Counted from the first letter of the stretch, positions 1 through 11,341 are shown. The stretch: DNA of 64,000 nucleotides from Aurelia coerulea (GCA_039566865.1 CM076961.1:9509501-9573500), one strand, 5' to 3'. Translations and numbers: made by a program. The notes: a model not told the origin generated them from the letters alone.

Positions 1-1957
1 CATGAATTGTATACTATGGAGGAGGTGGACGCAAAGAAACAAACAAATTGTTGGCACACTGAGGCCTTTAGAACCTACATTCTCATCAGAGTCTGACTTT
101 TACGATTTAGTATCAAGTTTTTTTGGTCCATGAAAATTATCTGCTACAGATTTGTCATATTTTGGACCAAACATGGTCAACAACGATTGATAATATCCAT
201 CAGTAGTCTTGCATTGCTTATAGCGATTTCCCTTACTACCTTTTTTTTGTGGAGCTAGAAATTTTTTTGTCACGTCTACTAGTCCTCCCTTGCCAGCAAT
301 TCTGGGCGAGGTGAGGCGAGGCACAGAGGCACATATGTTCTTCTCAACGAAATTGAGGCATCGTTGCAATGAGTTAAAAATTGGCGTGCTATCCAAAAAC
401 GCACGGAAAGGAAATGTCAAAGAAGCAGTCTTCTGCTCGTCTTGGTTTCGAGCTTGGAGAATCGTAGAAAGTGTAATCTTTCTGACATGTTTCCTCAACT
501 AAAAACGGTATAGATCCAAGCCTTTGCAAGTACGCCTGAAGAAAATAGCAAAATATAATCATATCATGCTTTACTGCTTACTATGGGATGGTCAAGCAAG
601 GACTAATTTTCAGGTGGACGCAAGATTATTTTCTTCTTTGCTCTCTACAATTCAGTTTAGTAATGAATCAAACATCTGCTTCTCAGTTGTCCCACACAAT
701 TCATTCCAATAAAAATGGCTCCTTTCTCTGGATGTTTAAAACTTCTTGTTTCAGCTCAAATCATGCAGCCCCAGACATCAGCTGACTGATTGGAAACATT
801 AAAAAGTTTTTGGCCACAATGCTGAAGTAAAACTTAAAAATGTAAATTATAATTCTGAGGGCAAGAAAACTTATTTTTTGAGTCACTTTTAATGCTAGAA
901 ATTATTTTTTGGGTTGATGGTTTGTGCCCCTGCCAGAGCACCCTTATCCTAAATATATACGAGTACCCCCCCCCCCTTGGCATTGTCCTTCAAAAGCTAG
1001 CATCTTCAGTAAAATTGTAGAGCAGACGTCATTGAATTTAATCTAATGTTTGTCTGCCCTCAAAATGGAAGCCTTGGAAATCCTGTGATAGCTCGTCTGG
1101 AAAACTTCTAAGGATGCTAACCTCTACCTTGGCTGTGAACGACTCACCAAGTCCTGTTTTATACTTTTGTAAGGCGATATTTGTTTGCATTTTAGATAGC
1201 ACGGCTTTTAAAAATCTTAGGCGAAAAAGGCGCCTTGTCCCAGTGGGCCAGTCTACTCCTCTGCTTGCTTTGCAATTATTTTGCAGCTGGCTATAAAGCA
1301 ATTATACTTTTACCATGTTGCGTCTTGTAAATGTATTTGTTCACTTTGGTGGCACATCATCGACCCAGCATGCTGATATACAGTTAAGTATACATAAAAG
1401 TTTGCATCCTGTCATAAAAGATGGTATCAAGGACATCTGATGCACTCCTTTTCAAGTCTCGTCATTTCATTTGACGCATTGCCAACATTAAAAGCAATGC
1501 TATCAGAAATAAACAGAATTATTCATTGTGCTGAATCTATGGTGGTTTGAATAATAAATCATTATTTGACGTTGAATAAACGGAAACCTATCATTATTGA
1601 TTCTTACTGGTGACATTAAACCAACACGAATTAGATCTAGTCTGTGTCGCAGATCCAACCTTCAGGGAATCTTGTGCACAGGCATGCAATGAGGCACTAC
1701 CCCCGGAACATTCATTAATAGTTTAAAAGTATTGTCATTTGTCAAATCATGTTTGTTTGCAAATCAATAATCTGTCAGAAAGTTTCAAGAAGCCTTCAAG
1801 GTAAGTAGTTATTTGATGATTTGTAATTTTTTGCAACCATAAATGCTCGGGAAATCATTGTCGGCTATATTAAAAAGACATCAAAAGGCTAAAGGAAGTT
1901 AATTTCAAATACAAGAAACGGTCCTATTGATGTAGACAAAATTTCCAAATTTCTATA
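1..1957. other. Unclassified 5' stretch
   Basis: I recognise nothing definite here. Two modest minus-strand open frames exist: 100-498 (132 codons, basic, one cluster of Lys/Gly) and 1038-1301 (87 codons). Neither shows a motif I can name. A run of C lies near 967-977. Some of this may be old transposon sequence or UTR/intron of a neighbouring gene, but the sequence does not decide it. Confidence 0.3.
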
Positions 1958-3423
1958 CTAGGTGAGCCAGAAAAAAAGTTCCCACTTTCGACAGGCCACG
2001 ATAAATCATTCACTTAACCAATTTGAAACGTTTTTGATTTAATCCTTTGTCAATATCCTATCTTATTCTTGGTTACTTTCTGTTAATTTTTCAGATGCCT
2101 ACTTATTGATATATTAACGATTTCTTTAAATTTTTTTGCCAGTGGACAGCCCAAAAAGATCGAAAAACAGTGATCAAATTTTCCAAAGACTGAATTTGGC
2201 AGAATGAAGGAAGTGCTTCTCGAAATGACTAGGGAATTTGAAATGGCTTATGTCGCACGAGCGGTCGTTCAATGATTGCACAACATTAGTATCACTTTTA
2301 TCAATACAAACACTTTCAGTTTTTTACCATTTCTTTGAAAGGATGCTTACTAGCTATTGTGGTTCGTGCCTTTAGGGATTTAGAAATATTTCCAACAAAA
2401 GTGTGGATTCAGGAATTTTTGATGTGAAGACCTACTACCTAATTCCCTACATGCACAAATTACAGTAGCTAGCAAGTATCATTTCAAAGAAATGATAAAA
2501 ACTGAACGTCTTTGTATTGATAAAAGTGATACTAATGTTGTGCAATCATTAAACGACCGCTCGTGCGACATAATCCATTTCAAATTCCCTTGTCATTTCG
2601 AGGAGCACTTCCTTCATTCTGCCAAGTTCAGTCTTTAGAAAATTTGATCACTGTTTTTCGATCTTTTTGGGCTGTCGGCTGGCACAAAAATTTAAAGAAA
2701 TCGTAAATATATCAATAAGTAGGCATATGAAAAATCAACAAAAAATGACCAAGAATAATTGACAAAGGATTAACCCTATCTGACCTGGGTGATTTGAAAT
2801 ACTCAATGCCTGGGGGGGCGGATTCCGCCCCCCCCCCCCCGTTTATCTCTGTTGTCATAAGAGATATGGCAGCCAAACTTGGCACAAAGGTAGTTCATTA
2901 TGTAAACAATGAAAATTTGAAGTCATAATCCATTTATCGATGTTGTTGTTGTTGCTAGAGCATGATGATCATTATGATGTCATATGACGTCATATAAATG
3001 AAAGGTTGCTAAAAGGTCATGAAACTTTACTTTTCATAAAGAAATGAAAGATATAGATCAAAATAAATATGAATTCGTAATTTAGACTTAATTGGACCAA
3101 TTAAACATGATTAAAAGAGATACAAAGTATGTTTTTCAAAGAGTGCAGTATGAAAAATTGGTAACCATGGAAACAAGGCTAAAAATAGAATGTCCAAATT
3201 GTTGCAATTGTATTGCTCTATGATACAAAGTTAAACTTACTAAGTATCAGAGGCCTGCTGCATGTGTGGAAAACGGTGTAAGCAAAAATGTACTAGGGGG
3301 AGGGGGCGGAATCCGCCCCCCCCCCCAGGTCAGATAGGGTTAGATCAAAAATATTTCAAATTGGTCCAGTGAATGATTTATCGTGTCCTGTCGAAAGTGG
3401 GAGCTTTTTTCTGGCTCACCCGG
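1958..3423. mobile_element. Palindromic TA-flanked TIR element (MITE-like), interrupted
   Basis: The left tip reads CTAGGTGAGCCAG and the right tip CTGGCTCACCCGG, flanked by TA at 1956-1957 and 3424-3425. The arms are long imperfect inverted repeats: the stretch after 1958 up to about 2330 is matched in reverse complement from about 2480 to 3423, with a short loop around 2340-2480. No transposase frame is present, so it is a non-autonomous fold-back element. TA duplication fits the IS630/Tc1/mariner superfamily (inference). The right arm is broken by the nested element at 2774-3339. Confidence 0.8.
2774..3339. mobile_element. piggyBac-type MITE nested in the TA element
   Basis: Terminal inverted repeats CCCTATCTGACCTGGG and its complement delimit 566 bp. 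The left flank is TTAA (2770-2773) and the right flank TTAG (3340-3343). The other arm of the host palindrome keeps the unoccupied sequence with a single TTAA at this place, so the right copy has one substitution. TTAA targeting and a CCC start are typical of the piggyBac superfamily. There is no coding capacity. Subterminal G/C runs around GGCGGAATCCGCC form an extra short palindrome at both ends. Confidence 0.8.
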
Positions 3424-3582
3424 TATTTTTGTGACTATCTATCACATAAATTAGTGTATTATTGACCAGTTAAACACTCGTATATTATGTCAACGCGTTA
3501 TCTTGCTACTGCAATACGATTTTCAAACATTTCATACGCCTTTTTCGCTATCTTGTTGTGGGACTGACAAATATCTTGACCA

Positions 3583-4769
3583 CCGGGTGTCCCAGAAAAA
3601 AGTTCCGACGTTTGATTGAGCACAGAGAAAAATCTTTTTAATCTGGCAATTTCTATGCATTCTAGCTACGTGCTAGATATTTCAACTTACAATTTGGCAT
3701 ATCGTAGGAAGAAATTAGTAATCTGAAAATGGAGTTATGAGCTCTAACATTTCACTTTCATGTTCAAGGCAAAACCAGAGAGATTATAACCACCTTTCTG
3801 CTTCGTGATGGTGGGGACTCCCTCGACGAGCAAAACAAAAATTGAGTTGACAGTTCGTTCATTACCTTGACGTCCCGAGCGGGCAGAAATTTTATTCACA
3901 AGAGAAAGCGTTGCTTTGTAATTGAACGGAATTTAGATTTAAATCGAATTAGCCTAAGGTGTGAAGAATTGAAACAAATAGGTCTCGGGACAACTGTTTG
4001 CTGCTGTTATTGTTATTGTTGTCTTGTGCCAACTGGGAATTTCAAATGGGAATTTTTCACTGTTTCACGGTTTGACGGCACGGAGTAGAATGGACTGTCT
4101 TTTCTTAACAAAAGAATAGTTTCAATTGCTTTTTCGACCTGCCATATTATGCAATAAGGCAATTTTGTGTGTTCGTTCAGTCAGAATTGAGTTGGAAGGT
4201 ATGAACGTAGTATTTTCCCCCTGAGACCTATTAGATTCGATTTTCAGACCTTTTTACTTCAAATATGCTCAATGAGTGGAACTCTTGCACGTCGTCAAGG
4301 CAATGAAACAAAGTGTCAACCCAGTTTTTGTGTTGCTCATCCGGAGATTCCCCCTCCACCACGATGATGCAGAAAGGCGTACTAATCTCGCTAATACAGA
4401 GACTTGTTGCCAAACAGTGTCTGAAATCGGAATAACTGGTTGTTGCCTTCAACGGAGAGAATTATGAAGATTTTCAAGGGAACTGTTCTTTATATTTGCT
4501 CCAAGTGATTTGCTGCATCAGATAGACAAACTCTCTCCGAGAAAAGTGCCACCTAAATGCATACTGATGCGAGGTCTGATAATAATGAAGCAGATATCTT
4601 GCGATGTCAAATGCATTAGGACTAATATAACTCCATCTTCAGATTACTGATTTCTTCCTATGATATGCCAAACTGTAAGCTGAAATGTCTAGCATGTACC
4701 TAATTGCCCGATAATGAATTTTTTTGTCTGCGTTCAATCAAACGCCGGAACTTTTTTTGGGACACCCGG
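3583..4769. mobile_element. TA-type fold-back element B upstream of the PAN exon
   Basis: The left tip is CCGGGTGTCCCAGAAAAAAG and the right tip its complement, ending in CACCCGG before TA at 4770-4771; the left TA has decayed to CA. The two halves are inverted copies that diverge towards the middle. The same family occurs as a terminal fragment at 33037-33207 and as the large copy at 41293-45778. It carries no transposase. Its right end lies only 27 bp before the start codon of the PAN/apple exon, so it may supply promoter or 5' UTR sequence (inference). Confidence 0.8.
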
Positions 4770-4796
4770 TAGATACGTACATTTTTATTTCCAGCA

Positions 4797-5153
4797 ATGG
4801 CTTTTACACATATCCTATCATGCATTGTGGCAATTCTGTCTTGGAACGCATTTGCACATGCTATTTCATGCCCAAACCCAAATTATTGCGATACGAGGGA
4901 AGTCAAGTACATGGCCTTCTCAGCTTTGAATGAAATATATTTGAACAGTACTGATCACGTGATTAGCAGCCTTCCAATCAAAGACCAAAATGACTGCAAG
5001 AGGGAATGTGTGCGCACTTCCGGTTGTCAATCAAGCAATCATTTTCAACTAATCAACCCAAGCGTAATGATGTGTGACTTGATTGCTGGAAACAGATGGT
5101 CGAATGCAAGCAAACTGATTCCGAAGAAGAATTCAACACATTTCTTTATTCAG
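4797..5153 (+). CDS. First coding exon of a secreted PAN/apple-domain protein
   Basis: The exon encodes 119 residues. Residues 1-22 form a hydrophobic signal peptide ending near an Ala-His-Ala site. Residues 25-119 carry a PAN/apple-like Cys pattern, with the core DCKREC, SGCQSSN and MMCDL, and several N-glycosylation sites (NST, NAS). The ATG lies in the context AGCAATGG. The frame ends at CAG followed by a GTATAC splice donor, phase 0; beyond it the frame runs into a stop. PAN domains bind proteins or carbohydrates in secreted and membrane proteins. The EGF exon at 46878-47013 is in the same orientation and begins in phase 0, so it is the likely next exon. Function beyond 'secreted adhesion-type protein' cannot be stated. 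Confidence 0.75.
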
Positions 5154-5352
5154 GTATACAAACATAATTGCATCGTTGTAAGACTCACTCTACTGTAGCG
5201 AACTGACGCCCCTATAGCAAGAACCGCGTAGCCATTGGGCTAGGGGGGCTATAGCCCTCCACTTTTTTTCAAAGATAGGTCTGAAAACTTTCCCAAATAT
5301 GGAATTTTCATATCATTGCATTGACAATGAAGAAAAACAACTTGTACACAAA

Positions 5353-5834
5353 GGCATGTTGTAAAAACCGGACCCTAAGACCCTAGGACCCCTGAGACCC
5401 CTAGGACCTTTAAGTACTAAAAATGAAATGGACCCTTAACACCAGAGGGACATCACCGCAGACAAACAATAGATCAATATCATCAAGCTGTCAAACAAGA
5501 GGCTGCGTGTTGTATGAGCTTCCCATCTTTCATCCTACGAACTTTCGTCCGTTCAAACCAACGTCAGGATGTCTTTATTCATGCAGAAAGCCTTTAAAAT
5601 AACACAATAGGAGATACTCAAAATAGTACTTCTTCATGGTATAAACTCTCTGCATCATTTCTGGTATTGGTTTGAAAGAGTGCGAGTTCATTGGATGGAA
5701 GAGGGGAAGTCAATGATACACAACTTCCTCATTAAGACACTCTGGTGTTAAGGGTCCTTTTCATTTCTAGTACTTAAAGGTCCTAGGGGTCTCAGGGGTC
5801 CTAGGGTCTTAGGGTCCGGTTTTTACAACATGCC
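5353..5834. mobile_element. MITE with 9-bp target duplication (MULE-like)
   Basis: Inverted termini GGCATGTTGTAAAAACCGG extend for about 90 bp on each side and include repeated GACCC and CCTAGG blocks. The flanks are identical 9-bp direct copies GTACACAAA (5344-5352 and 5835-5843). A 9-bp duplication with long TIRs is usual for Mutator-like elements. The 482 bp contain no coding frame. It lies in the first intron of the PAN gene. Confidence 0.82.
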
Positions 5835-6210
5835 GTACACAAATCTATATGTCAACAGTGGTAAATTTAGTATTACGTAAAGCATGGCCATCTATATACA
5901 TAAGGAGTGAGCGGTCACATCAAACGCTCAATTTCCTCCTCTCCCACAGCGAGATCTCAGCTCTCCCGCCCTCGGCGATCTCGCTCTTCGTCTCGAAAAA
6001 TCGACGGGGAAATCTATGCGCCTCATCAGAGCTCCAAATTTTCGGGTCACCTCCAGCTGCTGGGGTATCAGCGGGGCAAATTCCCTGGCAGTCTTCTTCA
6101 GCAGGTCATTGTTTTTGATTGACAGCCGATTGTCTTCCCAACTGATGACACTTGATGGTGCTATCAAGGGCTATCAACGAACAATCCAGTCAGTGTGCTC
6201 GGTGGTGGTA
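5835..6210. other. Unclassified stretch with a weak minus-strand open frame
   Basis: A minus-strand frame from 6167 to 5928 (79 codons) has a protein-like first part, but its end runs into a GC-rich palindromic zone around 5945-6000 (CGAGATCTCAGCTC and relatives). I do not recognise the product and do not call it a gene. Confidence 0.25.
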
Positions 6211-7760
6211 AACAACCTAACACGTCACATCGGCCGTGGTCACGTGCACATTCACCCTCGCAGGGGCTGGCAGGCTCGTGCCAGCGGTATCCTCCTTCAC
6301 AACGGCGCGCTCTGTCAGGGCTTCATCCCCCAGTATGGACGATGTCGTTGGGTGGTGGGGTGCATCATCGGTACCAGCGATTAGTACCACCTATTGGGGG
6401 ATGTCACGTGACCACACCCATATCACGTGACATTTTCTCCTCCACAATGGTGCTCTTTATAAGAATATACAGGCTCCCTGTATGAAAATGCTTCATTACA
6501 GGGGTGATAGTAAGTAAAGACTACATCAGTTGATAACTAAGGAGTGGTATGTAGGGTGCTAAAATGTATATTTGTTGGGGGCAGTCACGTGCCTAGCCCC
6601 CATGTCACGTGACTTACTTGGCAAAGTTCCAAAATTGGTCATGTGACTTGGCACGGTGCCAAGTTCCGGTCATGTGACTTGGCACTTTGCCAAATTATGT
6701 GACGTCATTTGGCACTGCGCCAACTTCCCCCCACGAATGCCCCTGTGCATGAGCAGTCCATTTCCTTCACTATTTCCTGAAAACTTCCCTCGAAGGGCTG
6801 AGTATAACTCTTGCAGTCTTCCTACCTGATGTTGTCTTCCACAAGGGAGGCTGAGATCTACGGAAACGTTCTAAAATAACAACAACGTCAGCAAATGCAA
6901 CTAAGGGAACTCAGCCAAGAAGAGCAACTACATTAAAACAAAGGCAACAACTAATTTCTCCAACAACGAAGGCTACTAACGCCACAAAACAAACAAACAC
7001 CTAAGTGAACAAATACCAGGCAACTACATCAACCCTACTGAAGCAAAAACAGCTGCCTGAGGAAGCCAAGGGGTCTATCTTTCTTCCCAAAAAGCCTCCG
7101 AGACTCTTTTAAACAATGGGGTTTGTAGGGAATTTTGATGGATTTTTCATTCAAAAAATTCTGGATTAAATTAAATGCAAACTACCGCTCCCGCACCCCG
7201 CCCTTGGGCTACTAACGCCACTAAAGTCAAGAGGATGGCTAGAAAACAATAACAATAAATGTGATTTAATGAAAAAAGAAGAGAATGAAGTTAACTGCAG
7301 TAACTATAGACATTATTATTTTTGTTATTATTATTATTATTAAAAATCCATTTAAATTAGGCACGTTCACCTTCGCAGGGGCGGGCAAGGTGGTGCCAGC
7401 GGTATCCTCCTTCACAACGGCGCTCTGTCAGGGCTTCATCCCGCAGTATCAACGAGGTGGTAGGGTGGTGGTGGGGTGCATGATCGGTCCCAGCGATTAT
7501 TATCACCTATTGGGAGCTCTCACGTGACCACACTCATATCACGTGATATCTTCTCCTCCACAATGGTGCTCTTTCTAAGAATATACGGAGCTCTATTTAT
7601 GAAAATGCTTAAATGACACCGGTTATAGTAAGTTAAGACAATACAAGTTTGTTACTAAGGAACAATAGGGTGCTACCACGGTTAATTGTTGGGGGCAGTC
7701 ACGTGCCTAGCCCCCATGTCACGTGACTTACCTGGCAAGTTGCCAATGTAGGTCACGTGG
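6211..7760. repeat. Direct repeat pair rich in CACGTG palindromes
   Basis: About 400 bp at 6230-6640 recur in the same orientation at 7362-7745, sharing for example GTGCCAGCGGTATCC and TAGCCCCCATGTCACGTG. The pair and its surroundings hold about ten CACGTG hexamers, plus TGACGTCA near 6700 and again near 8260. Between the copies lies a segment (6650-7310) that also has partners at 8230-8500 and 9050-10480. No protein frame of note. The bHLH/bZIP-like sites could be chance products of repetition or real regulatory sites; the sequence alone does not tell. Confidence 0.7.
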
Positions 7761-7779
7761 GGGCTAACATGGGTAAAAA

Positions 7780-8160
7780 GATAAAATCAAATCAAATCGA
7801 GCTATAACCATCTCCACTTAGGTAAGAAACGCAACCAGATCTACTTAGCAACTAAAACAAGACGCCAACTAACGCAAGAAAGCCCACTAAAGCTACCAAG
7901 GCCAATAAGACAACTAAGGGCACTGAAGGTCCTGGCTCAACTAAGTCCATGGGCAAGAAGCGCAGCTACATCTACTCAACAACTAAGAAGCCAACTAACA
8001 TAAGTAAGGCCACTAAACCAACCGAGGCCGGTTAGACAACTAACGCAACTAAAAGCGCTAAGGCAGCTATGTAAACGAAACGATGATTTTCGCAGTTTTT
8101 CTGAAAGGTCTTCACATAGGATTTTCATATTTTTTCCAAAATGAAGGTTGCCGTTTGGAC
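7780..8160 (+). repeat. Degenerate ACTAA-rich tandem repeat with Thr/Lys/Ala-coding character
   Basis: The text is a worn 9-bp pattern of the kind ACTAAGGCA or GCAACTAAC. In one plus-strand frame (about 7848-8033) it reads as a low-complexity Thr/Lys/Pro/Ala peptide with units such as TKATKA before a stop. There is no ATG-led gene. The same style of sequence recurs throughout 6880-10480, for example AAGGCTACTAACGCC at 6967 and 10146. Confidence 0.5.
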
Positions 8161-8537
8161 ATAAATCATTGTACTTCACTAAGGAACAAACCAAACATTC
8201 GTATCTTGTACCATTGCTCGGATATAAGTGGTGACTTGGCACTTTGCCAAATTATTTGACGTCATTTGGCAATGTGCCAACTTCCCTCCACAAATGCCCC
8301 TGCGCACGAGCAGTCCATTTCTTTCACTATTTCCATGAAACTTTCCTCGAAGGGCTGAGTATAACACTTGCAGTCTTCCTACCTGATGTTATCTTCCACA
8401 AGGGAGGCTGAGATTTACGAAAACGTTCTAAAATAACAACAACGTCAGCAAATGCTACTAAGGGAACTCAGCCAAGAAGAGCAACTACATTAATGGACGG
8501 AGTTAAAGCTACTGGGGGGAAATTCAACAACTAACGC

Positions 8538-9971
8538 AACCACAACAGCGAGGTTTACCTTGCACAACTAACACTAATAACGCAAGGAAGGCAACTTAGA
8601 GCACAAAAGCTACTATGGCCACTATGGCAACAATTACGACTACATCTTCTCTACTAAACAAATGACACACACACCGAAACGAAGTTAACAACTAATTTCT
8701 CCCAAAACAAACGCTACCAACGCCACATAAGAAAGAAAGAAAACTAGGGCAACGAAGGAATCGAAATCAACTCTACTGAAACGAATAAAGCTCTACGAGT
8801 AGGGAGACTGGAGATATACAGAAGCTGTCATAATAATCACAACGTCACGAAATGCAACTGCAACTTACGGCAATGAGGCAAGAAGAGCTACTTCATTAAA
8901 TCAAGGGGTCAACGCAACAAACGCTACTTGGGCAACCAAATGAACAACGCTACCACAAGAACAAGGGTACTGTCAATAACGGCAAAAAGCTACTATGGCC
9001 CCTAAGCTAAGAATTACGACTACATCATCATTCATTTCTACCAAACAAATAACGCATACACTAAAACAAAGGCAAACAACGAAACGAAGACAACTAACGC
9101 CACAAAAGAAACAAACACCTAATTGAACAAATACCAGGCAACTAAATCAACCCTACTGAAGCAAAGCTGCGTGAGCGAGCCAAGGGGTCTATCTCTCTTC
9201 CCAAAAAGCCTCCGGGACTCTTTAAAACAACGGGGTTTGTAGGCAATTTTTATGGATTTCAACCACAACAGCGAGGTTTACCTTGCACAACTAACACTAA
9301 TAACGCAAGGAAGGCAACGAAGGGCACAAAAGCTACTATGGCCACTATGGCAACAATTACGACTACATCTTCTCTACTAAGCAAATGACGCACACACCGA
9401 AACGAAGTTAACAACTAATTTCTCCCAAAACAAACGCTACCAATGCCACATAAGAAAGAAAGAAAACTAGGGCAACGAAGGAATCGAAATCAACTCTACT
9501 GAAACGAATAAAGCTCTACGAGTAGGGAGATTGGAGATATACAGAAGCTGTCATAATAATCACAACGTCACGAAATGCAACTGCAACTTACGGCAATGAG
9601 GCAAGAAGAGCTACTTCATTAAATCAAAGGGTCAACGCAACAAACGCTACTTGAGCAACCAAATGAACAACGCTACCACAAGAACAAGGGTACTGTCAAT
9701 AACGGCAAAAAGCTACTATAGCCCCTAAGCTAAGAATTACGACTACATCATTTCTACCAAACAAATAACGCATACACTAAAACAAAGGCAAACAACGAAG
9801 ACTACTAACGCCACAAAAGAAACAAACACCTAAGTGAACAAATACCAGGCAACTAAATCAACCCAACTGAAGCAAAGCTGCCTGAGCAAGCCAAGGGGTC
9901 TATCTCTCTTCCTAAAAAGCCTCCGGGACTCTTGAAAACAATGGGCTTTGTAGGGAATTTTTATGGATTTC
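8538..9971. repeat. Tandem duplication, unit about 0.72 kb
   Basis: Copy 1 is 8538-9260 and copy 2 is 9261-9971; both begin with AACCACAACAGCGAGG and end with TTTTTATGGATTTC. They differ by scattered substitutions and a short deletion in copy 2 near 9750. Each unit includes a block starting near GAAGACTACTAACGCC that also occurs at 6960 and 10138. No recognisable gene. Confidence 0.85.
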
Positions 9972-10490
9972 CCTTTAAAATATTATGGATTAAATCAAAT
10001 GCAAACTACCCCTCCCCCACCCCGCCCTTGGGCTACTAACGCCACTAACGTCAAGAGGATAGCTAGAAAACAATAACAAAAAATGCGAATTAATGAAAAA
10101 GAAGAGAATCATGTTAAAGGCAACAACTAATTTCTCCAACAACGAAGGCTACTAACGCCACAAAAAAACAAACACCTAAGTGAACAAATACCAGGCAAAT
10201 AAATCAACCCTACCGAAACAAAAAAACCTGCCTGAAGAAGCCATGGGGTCTATCTCTCTTCCCAAAAAGCCTCTTGGACTCTATAAAACAATGGGGTTTG
10301 TAGGGAATTCTTATGGATCTTTCTTTAAAAAATTATGGATTAAATTAAATGCAATCTACCGCTCCCCCACCCCACCCTTGGGCTACTAACGCCACTAAAG
10401 TCAAGGAGATAGCTAGAAAACAATAACAAAAAATGTGAATTTATGAAAAAAGAAGAGAATAATATTAACTGCAATAATTATATTTCATTT
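9972..10490. repeat. Further copies of a 0.35-0.37 kb repeat unit
   Basis: Blocks with ATTATGGATTAAAT, CACCC(C/T)(G/A)CCCTTGGGC and GCTAGAAAACAATAAC occur at about 7150-7305, 9972-10110 and 10320-10470. They alternate with the CTACTAACGCCACAAAA block. The whole 6.9-10.5 kb field is therefore built of permuted copies of a few units. The open frame at 10180-10389 is part of a repeat and is not called a gene. Confidence 0.7.
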
Positions 10491-10508
10491 CATTTTTCAT
10501 TATTTTTA

Positions 10509-10554
10509 CACGGTAGCCCCGTCAATCGAGAGGATTGCTTTACAGGGGGCCGTG
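10509..10554 (-). ncRNA. Structured hairpin, probable LINE/SINE 3'-end motif (copy 1)
   Basis: The outer stem is CACGG..CCCC with GGGG..CCGTG; the inner stem is CAATC (10523-10527) with GATTG (10533-10537). The second copy at 24491-24537 has CAGTC with GACTG at the same place, a compensatory change. On the minus strand the hairpin is followed by an AT-rich tail with ATGAAATG-like units (10480-10508), as expected of the 3' end of a non-LTR element. Orientation is therefore set to minus. I infer a recognition hairpin for a reverse transcriptase, not a host RNA gene. Confidence 0.5.
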
Positions 10555-10855
10555 CCAAACTTCACAATATTACTAAAAATTACTAACAAATTACCTATAT
10601 TTACAATCTAAAATAAAAACATAAATGAATAACAACGGAGTTAGCCTGAGAGAGGCAAATTACTCTTCCGCCTAGAAGACATCGACATCGCTATTTTTTT
10701 TATTATTTTTTTTTATTCTATCTATTTAAAGTAGGCTAGAAAATAAATAGCTACAATTACAGTTTATTAAGGTCTACGACAGCTAATTAACGCCTACTAA
10801 CAAGGCCTACTAAGAAGCCCTACTACTAATTAAGCCCTATTACTAATTAAGGCCT
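10555..10855. other. AT-rich low-complexity stretch
   Basis: T- and A-rich simple sequence followed by irregular repeats of CTACTAA(C/T) and AAGGCCTACT (10770-10864). No gene seen. The latter provided the target site of the next element. Confidence 0.4.
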
Positions 10856-10864
10856 ACTACTAAC

Positions 10865-11156
10865 CCCGGGGGGGTACATAACATGTTCAAGGTACGGGTA
10901 TGTGCCGCCCATATGGGTGGGTTTTTGGGCCTAAAATTCTCTAAACAAGGGTCCTTTTTCGGCTAATTATCCATAAACAAGGGTGGGATTTCGCTGAAAT
11001 TCGCAAAACATGGTTAAAATGGGCAATTTTCCGCCAAAATTCATCATAAAAGTGGGTACCAAAGCAAATTTCGGTAATTAGGAGAGGGTAGCTTTCTGAA
11101 AACCGGGCGGCAGACCCCCGTCCATCCACAAGTCATGTACCCCCCCCCCCCCCGGG
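10865..11156. mobile_element. CCCGGGG-type MITE
   Basis: Termini are CCCGGGGGGGTACAT and GTCATGTACC followed by C-runs and CCCGGG. The flanks are identical 9-bp copies ACTACTAAC (10856-10864 and 11157-11165). Related elements with the same tips are at 27750-28057 and 28273-28663. The 292 bp have no coding capacity; the frame 10941-11129 is incidental. Confidence 0.8.
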
Positions 11157-11218
11157 ACTACTAACACACTCCAGGTACCCGAAGAACTGCTACAACTATT
11201 TTCACTTCATCTACCATA

Positions 11219-11333
11219 TGGCGCGCGAAGCGCGACAGTGGCCGCCGCAGGCGGCCCGGGCGCCGGAGGCGCCCAAGCCCTCCGCAGGAGCTAGGAACTC
11301 CGAACCCGCGCGCAGCGCGGGTTCGGATTCCTA
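11219..11333. repeat. Row of GC-rich perfect hairpins
   Basis: Five inverted repeats stand one after another: CGCG-CGAAG-CGCG, GGCCGCC-GCA-GGCGGCC, GGGCGCC-GGA-GGCGCCC, CTCC-GCA-GGAG, and a stem of about 19 bp from AGGAA to TTCCT (11291-11333) with a GCA loop. Most loops are three purine-rich bases. Base composition jumps from about 40% to over 70% GC here. Single hairpins of similar style occur at 11733, 13468 and 16697. Origin unknown. Confidence 0.8.
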
Positions 11334-11341
11334 GTTAACAC

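Noticed and set aside
5928..6167. Minus-strand open frame
   Set aside because: Its C-terminal half is an Arg-rich translation of a GC palindrome and there is no known homology.
6879..10480. CRISPR-like array because of spaced repeats
   Set aside because: Repeats are long, unequal and degenerate without regular spacers, and the sequence is clearly eukaryotic.
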